A DNA stretch of 64,000 nucleotides from Pyrenula massariospora. Taxonomy: Eukaryota > Ascomycota > Eurotiomycetes > Pyrenulales > Pyrenulaceae. This document shows, piece by piece, positions 34,204 to 45,041 of the stretch. The translations under genes and the position numbers were made by a program. The notes beneath the pieces are model-generated. The model ran no database searches, was not told where the DNA came from, and saw only the letters and a program-made list of their open reading frames with translations. The stretch spans positions 372,001 through 436,000 of the forward strand of contig JAGFMI010000026.1 in assembly GCA_021030905.1 (NCBI GenBank), in the 5' to 3' direction. Every line of letters begins with the position of its first letter. The first letter of the stretch is position 1.

Positions 34204-34703
34204 AGTCACATAGCTGTCCGTCAGACAGGGAGGCTCGAGTCACTGAATGCCTTTAGAGGACGATGGGAAATGATCGACGCTGGCGATCCGCGGCGATAGG
34301 ATGCGAAAGGGGCGTAGAAGGAGATACTGCGAGATAGATAAAGCCGCAAAACATTCGTTTCATGGTGTGCTTTTTAGAATCGTAACAAAGACATCAAAAG
34401 GGAGTCTAAAGCGAACTTGGATACACGTCTTATCAAGATTAATCTCTGCAAGATGATGGAGAACCCTCTTTCCTTTTGCTAACAAAGAGATGGGAATTCC
34501 AAGTGGATTGTAACTGTAATTGTCACCGGCGTGGTTTATCTCACTTCCTCCGGAGAGACGCCATGTGGGCGTGATAACCCGACTAAATTTATAGCTTGCG
34601 CTTGTAGGAAGCCGGTTGCCAAAGCCGCTCATAATTTACATCTCTTGACTATTAATTTGAATTTTAAGTCCACACGTCCGGGCCAAATGGGAAATCTTCA
34701 TTG
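34204..34703. other. Intergenic region between convergent genes
   Basis: About 500 bases after the P450 stop and before the stop of the small minus-strand gene. AT-rich, no gene seen. Confidence 0.55.
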
Positions 34704-35102
34704 TCATCGATCTTCTCGACCATCTCTAACGCTTCCACTTGGCGGCTTCGGAAACCCCATCAAGCTTCTGACCAACACCCCCGGCTTTGGGACTGGGCAT
34801 TCTCGTCTCTCCCGTTCTAATTGCTCTGCTTCTTTCTGTAATTGCAAGAACATTTCCTTCTCCTCTCTTGTAACATCTCCACCCGCGGTGGCTTCTCCTT
34901 TCCTCTTCCCAGGTCTTCGTCTATTGACTGATGCTTGCTTGTCGTCTGGACTGGATAGAGAGTCGGCGTCGGCAAGTGCCCGTCGTGGTGCGGGACAAGG
35001 AAAAATGTGTGGGATGCCAACTACGACAAAGGACGCAAGGAGCGTGACCGTGAAGAGGGTAGATGTTGCGCGGGAGCGGGGGTGGAGGGCCGGCGGTGAC
35101 AT
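34704..35102 (-). CDS. Small single-span membrane protein with CPVPKP motif, 132 aa
   Basis: The minus-strand open frame is longer (to 35552), but the part from ATG at 35102 has the gene-like composition: MSPPALHPRSRATSTLF, then a hydrophobic span (about residues 16-34, VTLLASFVVVGIPHIF), then PCPAPRR, a basic/polar middle, a short charged helix (EEKEMFLQLQKEAEQLERER) and the tail RRECPVPKPGVLVRSLMGF. The basic N-terminus before one hydrophobic span would suit the mitochondrial inner membrane. I recall similar unnamed fungal proteins ending in a CPVPKPGG..G block, but I cannot name a function. Whether translation starts at 35102 or further upstream is open. Confidence 0.6.
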   Translation of the reverse strand: MSPPALHPRSRATSTLFTVTLLASFVVVGIPHIFPCPAPRRALADADSLSSPDDKQASVNRRRPGKRKGEATAGGDVTREEKEMFLQLQKEAEQLERERRECPVPKPGVLVRSLMGFPKPPSGSVRDGREDR

Positions 35103-35695
35103 GACAGCGCTTGAATTGATATCAGGCAGTCGACAGGCGTAAGCCGTGAGGAGAAAAGAGGCTATGGAGCCATGTGCGACTGGCGGGGGTGTTCTAATTG
35201 GCGCGGTGGTGAGGGCAGGAATCCGATGTCTGGTCGGGAAATAGGATCTAGATCTCGAGTGCAGCTTAAGGGCATGCGAAGGATTGCAGACTGACCCAGC
35301 AGAAGGGCTGACTTCAGGAGTGCAGTTGGCTGCGCGCCTTTTGGCTGGAAATCGGGAGCTTGGATAGGTTGACCAAAGGGGAAGGACAGCGACATGGAGC
35401 TTCATGAGCTGCAGATCACGGGAGCAGGCGTCGCGTCTTGGCGCGAGATCTAATCTTATCTCGGAAGATCGCATCACTTCGCGATGGACAAAGTTCCGGA
35501 CCAGCCCCAGGTATTTTACGGACAGATTTAAGAGCGTGAGCGTCAACCGCAATCTTTACGCAAATCAGTTGATTGTTTATCTCGACTTCGAATATGTAAT
35601 AGTCTGCCCCTGGTACACAATCGCGACCGCCTCTGCGGCGCTTTTCAGCACTACTCGCCACTGACCGCAACCTCAAACGCTCTTCTCTGCTCAAC
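35103..35695. promoter_or_regulatory. Divergent promoter region of the small membrane protein and PPG1
   Basis: 590 bases between a minus start at 35102 and a plus start at 35696. The minus-strand frame stays open through much of it, so a longer N-terminus of the small protein is possible. Confidence 0.45.
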
Positions 35696-37037
35696 ATGAG
35701 TGACTTGGATAAGTCTGTATAGAGTGGACTTCACCCGATCAGCCTGCTAATGCCGGTATAGAGCTATCGCGCAATTACGTGCATGTCGGCCTATCCCCGA
35801 ACCGCAAGTCCGGGAACTGTGCTACAAGGCACGCGAGCTACTTATTGAAGAAGGCAATGTCGTTACAGTTGATGCGCCGGTCACGATATGCGGAGACATC
35901 CATGGCCAATTTCACGATCTCATGGAGCTTTTCCATGTCGGCGGCGATGTGCCAGACACAAACTATCTTTTCATGGGAGACTTCGTCGATCGAGGATTTT
36001 ATAGTCTAGAATCTTTCCTCCTCCTCCTCTGCCTAAAAGTCCGATATCCAGACCGAATAACACTTATCCGTGGCAATCACGAGTCGCGCCAGATAACCAC
36101 AGTCTACGGCTTCTACGATGAATGTATTAGGAAATACGGCAGCGCAAACGTCTGGCGCTACTGCTGCGAAGTGTTTGACTACCTTGCGCTAGGTGCAATC
36201 GTCCTCGGCGCAACAACTGACCTCACACCGACGACCTCTGCAGCCGCTTTCAGTGAAGAAACTCAATCCACTCTCCCAGCCGATGACGAAGACATCGAAT
36301 GTGAAGTCCTCGATTCCGCCGGCCAAGTCCTGAATAAATACATCCGCCGCCGATATCCCTCCACTACAAATAACATCAATCACAACGGTATTCAACACTC
36401 CTCTCCACCGCGACCATCCTCCCCACTCTTCCCCTCGCCTTCCCAAACCTCTTCTCCTCCACGCTCGAAATCCCAATCCTCCTCCACTGGCGCCATCCTC
36501 TGCGTCCACGGCGGCCTCTCCCCCCTTATCGACACGGTGGATAAGATCCGCCTGCTCGATCGGAAACAAGAAGTCCCCCACGAAGGCGCCATGTGCGACC
36601 TTCTCTGGTCGGACCCGGACGAGATCGAGGGCTGGGGCCTCTCGCCACGCGGCGCGGGCTTCCTCTTCGGTGCGGATATTGTCCGCCACTTCAACTACAA
36701 GAACGGCCTTTCCCTCATCGCGCGCGCACACCAACTCGTCATGGAGGGCTACAAGGAGATGTTTGATCAGACCATCGTTACCGTCTGGTCGGCGCCGAAT
36801 TACTGCTACAGATGCGGGAACGTCGCGGCTATATTAGAGCTCGGCGAAGACGCAGGAGGGAACGGCGTGATAGCAAGGAGTAATGGAGATATAGGCCGAA
36901 AGAGAGAGGTGGTCGGCGAGGTGACCCCCGCGATGCTGAGGAGTACGCCGGGGAGAAGGTATCGTGTTTTCCAGGCGGCGAAGCAGGACACGAGGGGCAT
37001 GCCGGCGAAGAAACCGGCTGCGGAGTACTTTTTGTAA
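35696..37037 (+). CDS. PPG1: PPG1-type PP2A-like serine/threonine phosphatase
   Basis: Two exons, 35696-35712 and 35762-37037, intron 49 bp; 1,293 nt, 430 aa. Splicing gives [20 protein letters not shown], the Ppg1/PP2A start. Metal and phosphate-binding motifs are complete: [28 protein letters not shown], and it ends in YFL, the methylatable C-terminus of PP2A-type enzymes. Between the GNHE half and CVHGGLSP sits an insert of roughly 90 residues, acidic first and then Ser/Pro-rich, that PP2A itself lacks; fungal Ppg1 proteins carry inserts at this site. Ppg1 acts with the FAR/STRIPAK complex in yeast and filamentous fungi, in cell fusion and mitophagy control. Start codon lies in a 17-nt exon. 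Confidence 0.93.
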
Positions 37038-37319
37038 GGACTACAAGGACTAATCATCAACAAGGGTGGGATGACGGAATGTCTTATCTGATCTGTCTTG
37101 GGTATGAGCATCACGGGTACTAGATTCCGGTGTTGATTGATATACTACCATTAGGGCACGGCGCGCAAAAAATTTGCGTCTTGATTCTGCAGAGCGCCAC
37201 GTTTCTGTGGCACCCATCAACAGCGGCAAGCGTGGCGTACATTGCGTGGCATTGAATAAAATTTTTCTTCATTTAACTTGATTATTCACTTCATAAACCG
37301 TCTAATCCACACCCGGGCC

Positions 37320-39191
37320 CTACATATGCGCGTGCGGGTCTTCCTCCCCTCTCTTTTCCGGATCGAGCTTAATCAGCGTATCGATCCTCATGATCGCGAT
37401 ACATGCCTCCACCGCACTCTTCAATTGCTTTACTTTGCTCATGCTGGGCTCAAAGACCCCCATCTTCACCATGTCGGCCGTCTTACCCCGTGTCAGATCA
37501 AGTCCAAAATTCTTGTACTCGCGTTTATGGGCCTGTGGCGGCGCTACGTCGGGAGAGCCAGGAGAGGATACAGAAGGGTCGGCGCTGCGTTGGGAGAGGG
37601 CATGGCGGCTGCGGAGTTGGGCGACGAGGGTGGAAGAATCCTTGGCGGCGTTGACAGCGAGGGTTTTGGGAATTGTGAGGAGGGAGGCAGCAAATTCGCC
37701 GATGGCGAGCTGCTCGCGGGAGCCCACTGTTACGGCGAATTCTTCGAGGTAGATATGCAAGGCTGTTTCGACGGCGCCGCCGCCGGGGACGATGCTTCCG
37801 CTTTCGAGAGTACGTTTGACGGCAGATAACGAGTCGTGGACCGAGCGCTCCATCTCATCGAGTTGGTATTCGTTGGAGCCGCGGAGGATGATGGACGCGG
37901 ATGAGTGTGCTTTGGTGCCTTTGACCATTATACATTCGTCGTCTGATATTCGTTCTTGTACCACTTCTTCTGCATGGCCGAGAGATGACGGTTCGAATTT
38001 CTCATCGCCATTAAGGTCGGAAAGGGAGCTGACGAGGGCTGCGCCTGTCGCTTTGGCGATGCGACGCAGATCTTCTTTTTTGCATCGTCGTATGCCCATG
38101 GCGCCACGCTCGATAAAAAGTTTCAGGACCAGATCGTCAATGCCTTTCGTGGTCATAATGACATTCGCACCAGCATTCAATATCAATTCGACTCGCTCTA
38201 AAATGATGCCAGACTCTCTTTCTCGAATTTTTTCCAATTGCTGCGGATCTTCCACCGTGATTTGCACCCCGAGCTTCATCCGTTCTTTCTGCAAATTAAT
38301 ATCCAGGCATGCGATCTTTGCATCTGCTATCCTGGTCTTCATCGCCTGCGAAGCAACTGTGCAATTCAATGCGTAACCCCTGACCAGCATTGACTCCGTG
38401 GCGCTTTTACCATGCGCTTTGAGGATATTCACGGCTTTAACGGGATACTTGACTTCGTTCCTTTGGTTCGTTGTCTTCACTGATTGCATGGCATCGACTG
38501 TCATATTCGAAAAGAAATCCGCATCCGCGCCGATTATCTTACTCGACATCGATGTCTTAGCGACATTTATCAAGCTTTCTCTTCCCAAGTTTTCAACTTT
38601 AATACTGATGTTCTCGCTCAAGTACTTGACAGCTTCTCTTAAAGCCAATCGATAGCCAGTAATGATAGTAGTAGGGTGTATTCGGTTCTTCATGAGCTCG
38701 TTTGCACGTCGGAGCAGCTCTGCAGCTATCAGAACCACTGACGTCGTTCCATCACCCACTTCTCTGTCTTGCTGGTGTGCAAGATCTACGAGTATTTTGC
38801 CTGCTGGATGATCAACTTCGAGTAATGACAGGATCGTGGCGCCGTCATTTGTGACTGTAACATCCTAAAATCCATGAGTCTACCGCAATCTGACCACCTT
38901 GGAGGGTCACCCTACCCCGATGTCATCGACCATCATCTTGTCTAAGCCAGACGGCCCGAAAGAGCTCTTCACGACATTTGCTATTGCCTGCGTTGCTAGG
39001 ACTAGGCTTGCGTTAGCTGGTAGAACAGCGCACTAACGTGATGCCGTACCATTTTGATCTCGGATGTCTGCACCTCCAATCTTCGTTCCACCGAGGACTG
39101 AACGAGCTGTCAGCAGTCTAGCATGTTGATGGTGAACATGGAACATACATAAAGTGCCTGCATTGCGTGGTTGCTCAAAAATGCCGGCCAT
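37320..39191 (-). CDS. CCT1: CCT1, alpha subunit of the TRiC/CCT chaperonin
   Basis: Four exons on the minus strand: 39191-39149, 39097-39050, 39001-38916, 38864-37320; introns 51, 48 and 51 bp; 1,722 nt, 573 aa. The start reads [20 protein letters not shown]. The ATP site is seen in [24 protein letters not shown] and [10 protein letters not shown], and the C-terminal half has [19 protein letters not shown] and the alpha-type [19 protein letters not shown]-like segment (here [20 protein letters not shown]). CCT1 is one of eight subunits of the cytosolic ring that folds actin and tubulin. A Ser/Pro-rich insert (about 490-520) before [12 protein letters not shown] is longer than in yeast or animals. 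It shares a short divergent promoter with prolyl-tRNA synthetase and is convergent with PPG1. Confidence 0.95.
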
Positions 39192-39614
39192 AACAGGCAG
39201 CTGCAGCAGGAAGGGAAACCCTTAGCAGACCCCTCGTCCTCGGCCGGGCCCAGGCAGATGCAGGAGAAGGGCAGCCTGTTGAAATAACTGTTTGTGCTCG
39301 TAGAAGTTGGGAGCTGCACGAGAAAGTCTTGACAAATTTTAATGAGGGAGCCGTCAAAATTCCTGGGCAGTGGACAAGGCTGAAAGGTTGATGCGGAGCC
39401 GCCGCTACGTAAAAGCTCCTGCATTAGCTTAGGGCTGCGGAGCATCATTTTTGGTGGGGCTGGTCTGTCTGGCTAATTCTTGGAGCTACGTTGTGACTGT
39501 GATGTGAGTAATTCCGCTCCTCCTCACTGCGCCAGTCTTTTCCTACCTCGAGCGCTCCGTTCCCAAGTGCCTCACGTATCGTGGTTCTCATATCGGTGTC
39601 CTTGTTCTATAACT
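39192..39614. promoter_or_regulatory. Shared divergent promoter of CCT1 and prolyl-tRNA synthetase
   Basis: 423 bases between divergent housekeeping genes, both growth-related. No further gene inside. Co-regulation is an inference from the layout. Confidence 0.5.
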
Positions 39615-41566
39615 ATGGAGTCTACCGAGCCAGCGAGCAAAGGCGCGGAAATCCCACAAGCAGACATCCCTACCAGGAGCGCCACTGAGCATACTGAAGA
39701 AGCTACTGGAGAAATCTCGAAGAACGCCGCGAAGAAGGCAGCAAAGCAGCAGAAACTTGCTGAGGAAAAGGCCGCGAAAAAGAGTGGTGGAAAGTCGGGC
39801 GACAAGCCAATTGGGCATGCAGAAGCAAAGAAGCCGACGAGCAAACCTACCAAAAATAAGATTGAGGGTGCAGCACTGATAGGGATAGACGTAGCTAAGG
39901 AAGATGACTTCTCGGGTTGGTACCAGCAGGTCCTGACTAAAGGCGGCATGTTAGAATACTATGATATCTCTGGCTGTTACATTCTTAAGGTCTGGAATCC
40001 TCCGCTCATGCTTGACGTGAGGCTGATTGCAAACAGCCTGCTTCGTACTTCATATGGGAAGAAGTACAACAATGGTTCAATATTCGTATCAAGAAAATGG
40101 GGGTGAAGAATTGTTCGTTCCCTCTGTTCGTATCGGAAGATGTACTGCAGAAGGAGAAAAGCCATATCGAAGGGTTTGCAGCCGAGGTAGCTTGGGTAAC
40201 TCATGGGTACTAAGATCTTAATGTCGTCTTGCTCGTCCTAATCTGGGAATAGTGGAAGCACTCCCCTTGAGAAAAAAATCGCGATTCGTCCAACGTCGGA
40301 GACGGTGATGTACCCTTACTACGCTAAATGGATCCGAAGTCATCGAGACCTCCCCCTACGGCTAAACCAATGGAACTCGGTCGTCAGATGGGAGTTCAAG
40401 CATCCTCAGCCTTTTCTAAGAACTCGAGAATTTCTTTGGCAGGAAGGCCATACGGCACATCTTACAAAAGAAGGCGCAGGTGAAGAAGTCCTCCAGATTT
40501 TGGAGCTCTACGCCGGTGTATATGAACAGCTTCTTGCCGTACCAGTCATTCGCGGCCGCAAGACGGAGAAGGAGAAGTTTGCTGGCGGTCTCTACACAAC
40601 CACCGTGGAAGGCTATATTCCGTCTACCGGTAGGGGCATCCAGGGTGGAACTTCGCATTGTCTCGGTCAAAACTTCAGCAAGATGTTCGGAATTACGGTA
40701 GAAGACCCTTCGGCGAAGCCTGACGATAAAAAGCCAGCCCTTCATGTCTGGCAAAATTCCTGGGGCTTGTCCACACGTGTCATCGGTGTCATGGTCATGA
40801 TTCATGGCGATAATCGCGGACTCGTGATTCCGCCGCGTGTCTCCGAAGTCCAAGTGGTACTAGTGCCTGTTGGAATCACCTCCAAAACCACAGACGAACA
40901 GGAAGATGCCCTATATAAAGAAATCACCGGGCTCGTAGAGATTCTGCGTGCTGTCGACATTCGAGCTGAAGCCGACTTCCGGGATGGCTACTCTCCAGGC
41001 TGGAAGTTCAATGATTGGGAGCAAAAGGGAGTCCCGCTGAGACTAGAATTCGGTCCTAAAGATTCCAAGTCCCACATTGTCACTGCTGCTCGAAGAGATA
41101 GTGATCCTAAAGCAGAGAAGATGCAAATCCCAATTACTGAGCTCAACACTGCGATACCGCAGCTCCTTGAGACCATTCAGAAAGACCTCTATGATCGGGC
41201 GGATGAGAAATTCAAATCTCATGTCAAGAAGATCACGAATTGGGACGATTTCAGTCCGGCACTAGATGACAAGAATGTCTGCCTGATCCCTCACTGCCTG
41301 ACCGAGCTATGCGAAGACCAGATCAAGGATCTGAGTGCTCGGAAGGCAGAGGAAGAGACGGGAGAGGCTCAAGATGCCAGAGCTCCGAGCATGGGTGCAA
41401 AGAGCTTGTGTATCCCCTTCGATCAGCCAGATGGCATCGAGCAGGGAAAGACCCCGTGTAAAAATCCCCAGTGCAAGAACAAGGCCGAGAAATGGTGTTT
41501 GTTTGGACGTGAGTTACCTGAAAATATTGGATGCTTGCGCTGACTAAGGATATAGGTTCTTACTAA
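39615..41566 (+). CDS. Cytosolic prolyl-tRNA synthetase
   Basis: Four exons: 39615-39989, 40037-40206, 40253-41508, 41556-41566; introns 46-47 bp; 1,812 nt, 603 aa. The N-terminal region is lysine/alanine-rich ([20 protein letters not shown]), often involved in tRNA or complex binding in eukaryotic synthetases. The class II core shows motif 1 ([18 protein letters not shown]), motif 2 ([20 protein letters not shown]) and motif 3 ([19 protein letters not shown]). The C-terminal domain holds CLIPHC and [14 protein letters not shown] cysteines and ends FGRSY, the usual end of archaeal/eukaryotic-type ProRS. The last exon is only 11 nt, coding the end of Arg, then Ser, Tyr and stop; without it the frame would run on. 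It charges tRNA-Pro in the cytosol. Confidence 0.94.
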
Positions 41567-42307
41567 GACGACCCGCATTTGACATTGGTTTGATGATCAC
41601 AAATATGAGGAACGGAGTTATGAGATAGACTTAGTCACCTTGTGACCTTTCATAAAAGCACTGAGGCGTTATAAGTGCTACGTCTGGGCGAGCAGTCTAC
41701 GCTTCTGAGAGCGCTTTTCGGCATGATTAGTCTAAAGACTGCTTTCAGAACTTGCTAGATAGAGGTAGGGCAACACGGGGTTGGAACAGAGCCGGGAGAT
41801 CGTCCAAGAGCAACTACTACTTGCCTCGCGTCCATCGGGTTGGGACGGTTAGGTATCACTTAGTTGGACGTTAAGAAGTTCAGCAATCTTCGTCTCCGCG
41901 CCGTGAAAGCTTGGCATTCCCCCGCCTCGGCCTGTCATTGCGGGCAATGGCCGATGCCAGCTGCCTCTTCGGGAGCTTTATCTCGATCTGATCCTCACGA
42001 GCTTTCTGAAACGTCTCTGGCTTCTCCAAGATGTGGCTCCAATTCTTTGATATGACGTCTCCACCTACTACTATCACAATGCTAGCTTTCTACCCACGCG
42101 TAACTCATGCCTTGTCATATTTTCGGCAAGTCTCCGTATCAACGTCTCTCCAATGATATGCCGTAAGAGTATCAATTAGAGCGGTCTCGTTGTACGCCCT
42201 TGAGGCGGCATTGAGTGTTTATTTTAGAATTTCCTAGCAGTTGGATTTTTTTATCCCATCTTACATTTCCACCATTTTGCTTTTCTTTCATATTTTCGTA
42301 TATCAAA
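41567..42307. other. Intergenic region before the transporter
   Basis: 740 bases, no supported gene. Promoter of the transporter lies at its right end, with a T-rich tract just before the start codon. Confidence 0.55.
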
Positions 42308-44170
42308 ATGGCAACCGGAAACGGCGAGCTGGTGCTCAACACCACTGCCACGGACGCCGAGAAGACCAACGTCGTCATGAACTCAGAATACTCCCCCTCC
42401 AGCGACCCCGAGAAGCAACGCCACGCCAGCATCGCCGAGGGTGTGAAGACGCTCGATGACGCCCTGCAAACCTTCGAGATCGACACCAAGCAAGCCGACG
42501 AGGCCTTCTCCTTCCTCAGGGACCACCCGCACGCCGACACCATCACCCAAGAGGCGGTCGCCATCCTCAACAACCCCCGCCGCACGAGGAAGCTCCGCCG
42601 CAAGATCGACCGGCTGATCGTGCCGTGCATGATGGCCACGTACTTCCTGCAGTTCCTGGACAAGACCACCATCAGCTACACGAGCATCATGGGCATGCGC
42701 AAGGACACGCACCTGCACGGCCAGGACTACAGCAACGTCTCGATGATGTTCTACGTCGGCTTCCTGGCCGCCGAGTTCCCCACGCAGTACTTTGCGCAGC
42801 GCATATCGCGGCTGGGGAAGTATTTGGGGGTCAATATCATGTTGTGGGGGGTGGTGCTGGCGTCGATGGCGGCAGCTAACTCTTACGCGGCGCTTATGGT
42901 GCAGAGGACGTTGCTGGGGATATTTGAGGCGTGTGTCGCGCCGATTTTGGTATTGATTATTGCCATGTGGTATCAGAAGGGGGAGCAGGGGCGGAGGGTG
43001 TCTTACTTTTATGTTTGTAATAGGTATGCTCCATAATCTCATCAATCCCTGGTTGGAATGGTTTACAAATGGGACTAATGCGTACGACAGCTTAACCCAA
43101 ATCGTCGGCGGCCTCGTCGCCTACGGCGCCTCCTTCACAACCTCGACCTTTGCCAGCTGGCGCATCTTCTTCCTCGTCATTGGTCTCCTGACCATCCTCC
43201 TCGGCTCCTTCGTCTTCCTCGTCCTCCCGGACTCACCCGTCAAAGCGACCCGCTTCTCCGATGCCGAGAAGATGGCCGCGCTGCTCCGCGTCAAGGACAA
43301 CCAGTCCGGCACGCAGAATGCGACGCTCAAGAAGGACCAGGTGCTGGCGAGTTTTCGGGATCTGAGGGTGTGGCTGGTGGCATTAAGTGTGATGTTAACG
43401 AGTATTCCGAATGGCGGGATCAGCAATTTTTCGAGTATTTTGTTGACAACTTTTGGGTATTCGTCACAGGAAGCGGTACGATCCCCTGACCTTGAACATC
43501 GTAGGGCTGCGCTGACACATTCCTGCGTAGCTGATTCTCAATACACCGTCTGGTGCAGTCGGTGTTTTCGTTGTCCTCTTGACGGGCTACTTGTCCGACC
43601 GTTGGAACGACCGAAGCATGGTTATGCTGCTGTGCCTGATCCCGACGATTGTTGGCGCAGGCATGATGTACGGCCTGGATCCTACGGGCATCCCGAAACA
43701 CCATGCTAAGGGGTGGTTGCTGTTTGCAAGCTACATGACGGGAACGTTTGGCGCGGTACGTGAAAAGCCTTGAATTGTAATTATGATAGGATCGTAGGTG
43801 TCTAATGTTGCTACAGGCGTTCATGCTCCTACTAGCCTGGAATGCGTCGAACTTGGCGGGTCACTCCAAAAAGGTGACAGTCAACGCCCTAACCCTCGTC
43901 GCCTTCTGCACGGGCAATATCTTGGGCACGCAAACTTTTCAAGACAGCGAAGCCCCTGGATACAAAAGCGGCAAGATCTCCATCATGGCTACCCTCGTCG
44001 CCCAGATCTTTGTCTGTATTGCCTTGAGAGTCAGCAATGATAGGCTGAACAAACAGAACAAGCGAAAGGTGGAGGAGATGAGCGAGGGGGAGAGAGAGAC
44101 GTTGAAGGAGAAGTTGGCGTATGCTGATGTGACGGATCGTGAGAACCCATTTTTCATATATACGAGATAG
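42308..44170 (+). CDS. MFS transporter, allantoate permease (DAL5)/anion:cation symporter type
   Basis: Four exons: 42308-43023, 43091-43475, 43531-43755, 43817-44170; introns 67, 55 and 61 bp; 1,680 nt, 559 aa. A hydrophilic N-terminus of about 95 residues precedes twelve expected spans. Family marks are YFLQFLDKTTISYTSIMGM in span 1, YVGFLAAEFPTQYFAQRISR, the LGIFEACVAPILVLIIAMWY segment, and in the second half GYLSDRWNDRS with AWNASNLAGHSKKVTVNAL. DAL5-like carriers import allantoate, vitamins, dipeptides or other organic anions with protons across the plasma membrane; the substrate is not readable from sequence. It is very GC-rich in exon 1. It is convergent with a Zn2Cys6 regulator, a layout common in fungal catabolic or uptake modules. 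Confidence 0.92.
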
Positions 44171-45041
44171 GCAATGCAGTTTGTGTAGCTTGTTCCCAGC
44201 GGAAACATTGCTGCTTTTTGAAATAATATGAGTGGATAAATTTGGTCGACCTTTATTCAGGATTGCTCTTCATAAGCTTGGGAAATACCAGCCGCCCGCT
44301 TGGCGAGTAAAATTTTGTGATGCCAGCGTCTCGCCCGATATCGTCCTGCGATATGAAAGATCAGTTAAAAAAAGTTATACTTTGAGGAGTAGAAACCGCA
44401 CCTTCATGACCATACTAGATCTTGCCAGTGCGCTCACATGCAAATGGCAACGTCGCGCGCAATTTAGACAGAGCAAACAACATCAGACACAATATTTCGC
44501 GTCTTCACGTCAATACATTTTGTACTCATCAAGACGTCCCCTAGGCCTAATTACAATCCAGCCTCTTACCGTGTCAGTTGACGGAGTTTTGGCGCAAGCT
44601 TTAAGACCCTCTCGCTAATTTGCGAGCAGATATCAAAGTGGCATTGGTCCGGATTCTGAAATGGATGACCACCAACCAGTGATACAGACCTCAACTGGTG
44701 GCAGGCTGGTTGTCCGGCTGCCAGAGCTGTCCATATGTCCATGACTTAGCAATGGGACTAACGCATTTCTGACAAGGGTCAGTTTTAGTGCAATCATTAA
44801 TTATCAGCGAGCATATGCAAGAAATAGGTTGGATAGCGTGATGAGGACAGCGCATAGCCAGTTATGCCTTGATGGAGGGTAAATCCAGTGAAGGACTTCC
44901 TATAAATCGTAGATCGCGTGAAAGTTGTGTTGTCCATCCTTGAGGGGGAACAAACACTCTTGATTTTGCAGCGGACTTTCGAGCATTGTTACTGGATTGC
45001 AAAGCCGTTATTGCATATTGGGGAGTCTCTTTCACATCCAG
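44171..45041. other. Intergenic region between convergent transporter and regulator
   Basis: 870 bases, no supported gene; the plus open frame at 44232-44618 has no coding character. Presumed 3' ends of both genes. Confidence 0.55.

Noticed and set aside
34704-35552. 282-codon version of the small membrane protein gene
   Set aside because: The first 150 codons look like promoter sequence read backwards; the ATG at 35102 gives a compact protein with a basic start and one span. A longer form is not excluded.
38860-39200. CCT1 beginning at the single open frame (38759)
   Set aside because: That start is not an N-terminus: the ATP-binding DGATIL block and the family start MAGIFEQP lie in three upstream exons.
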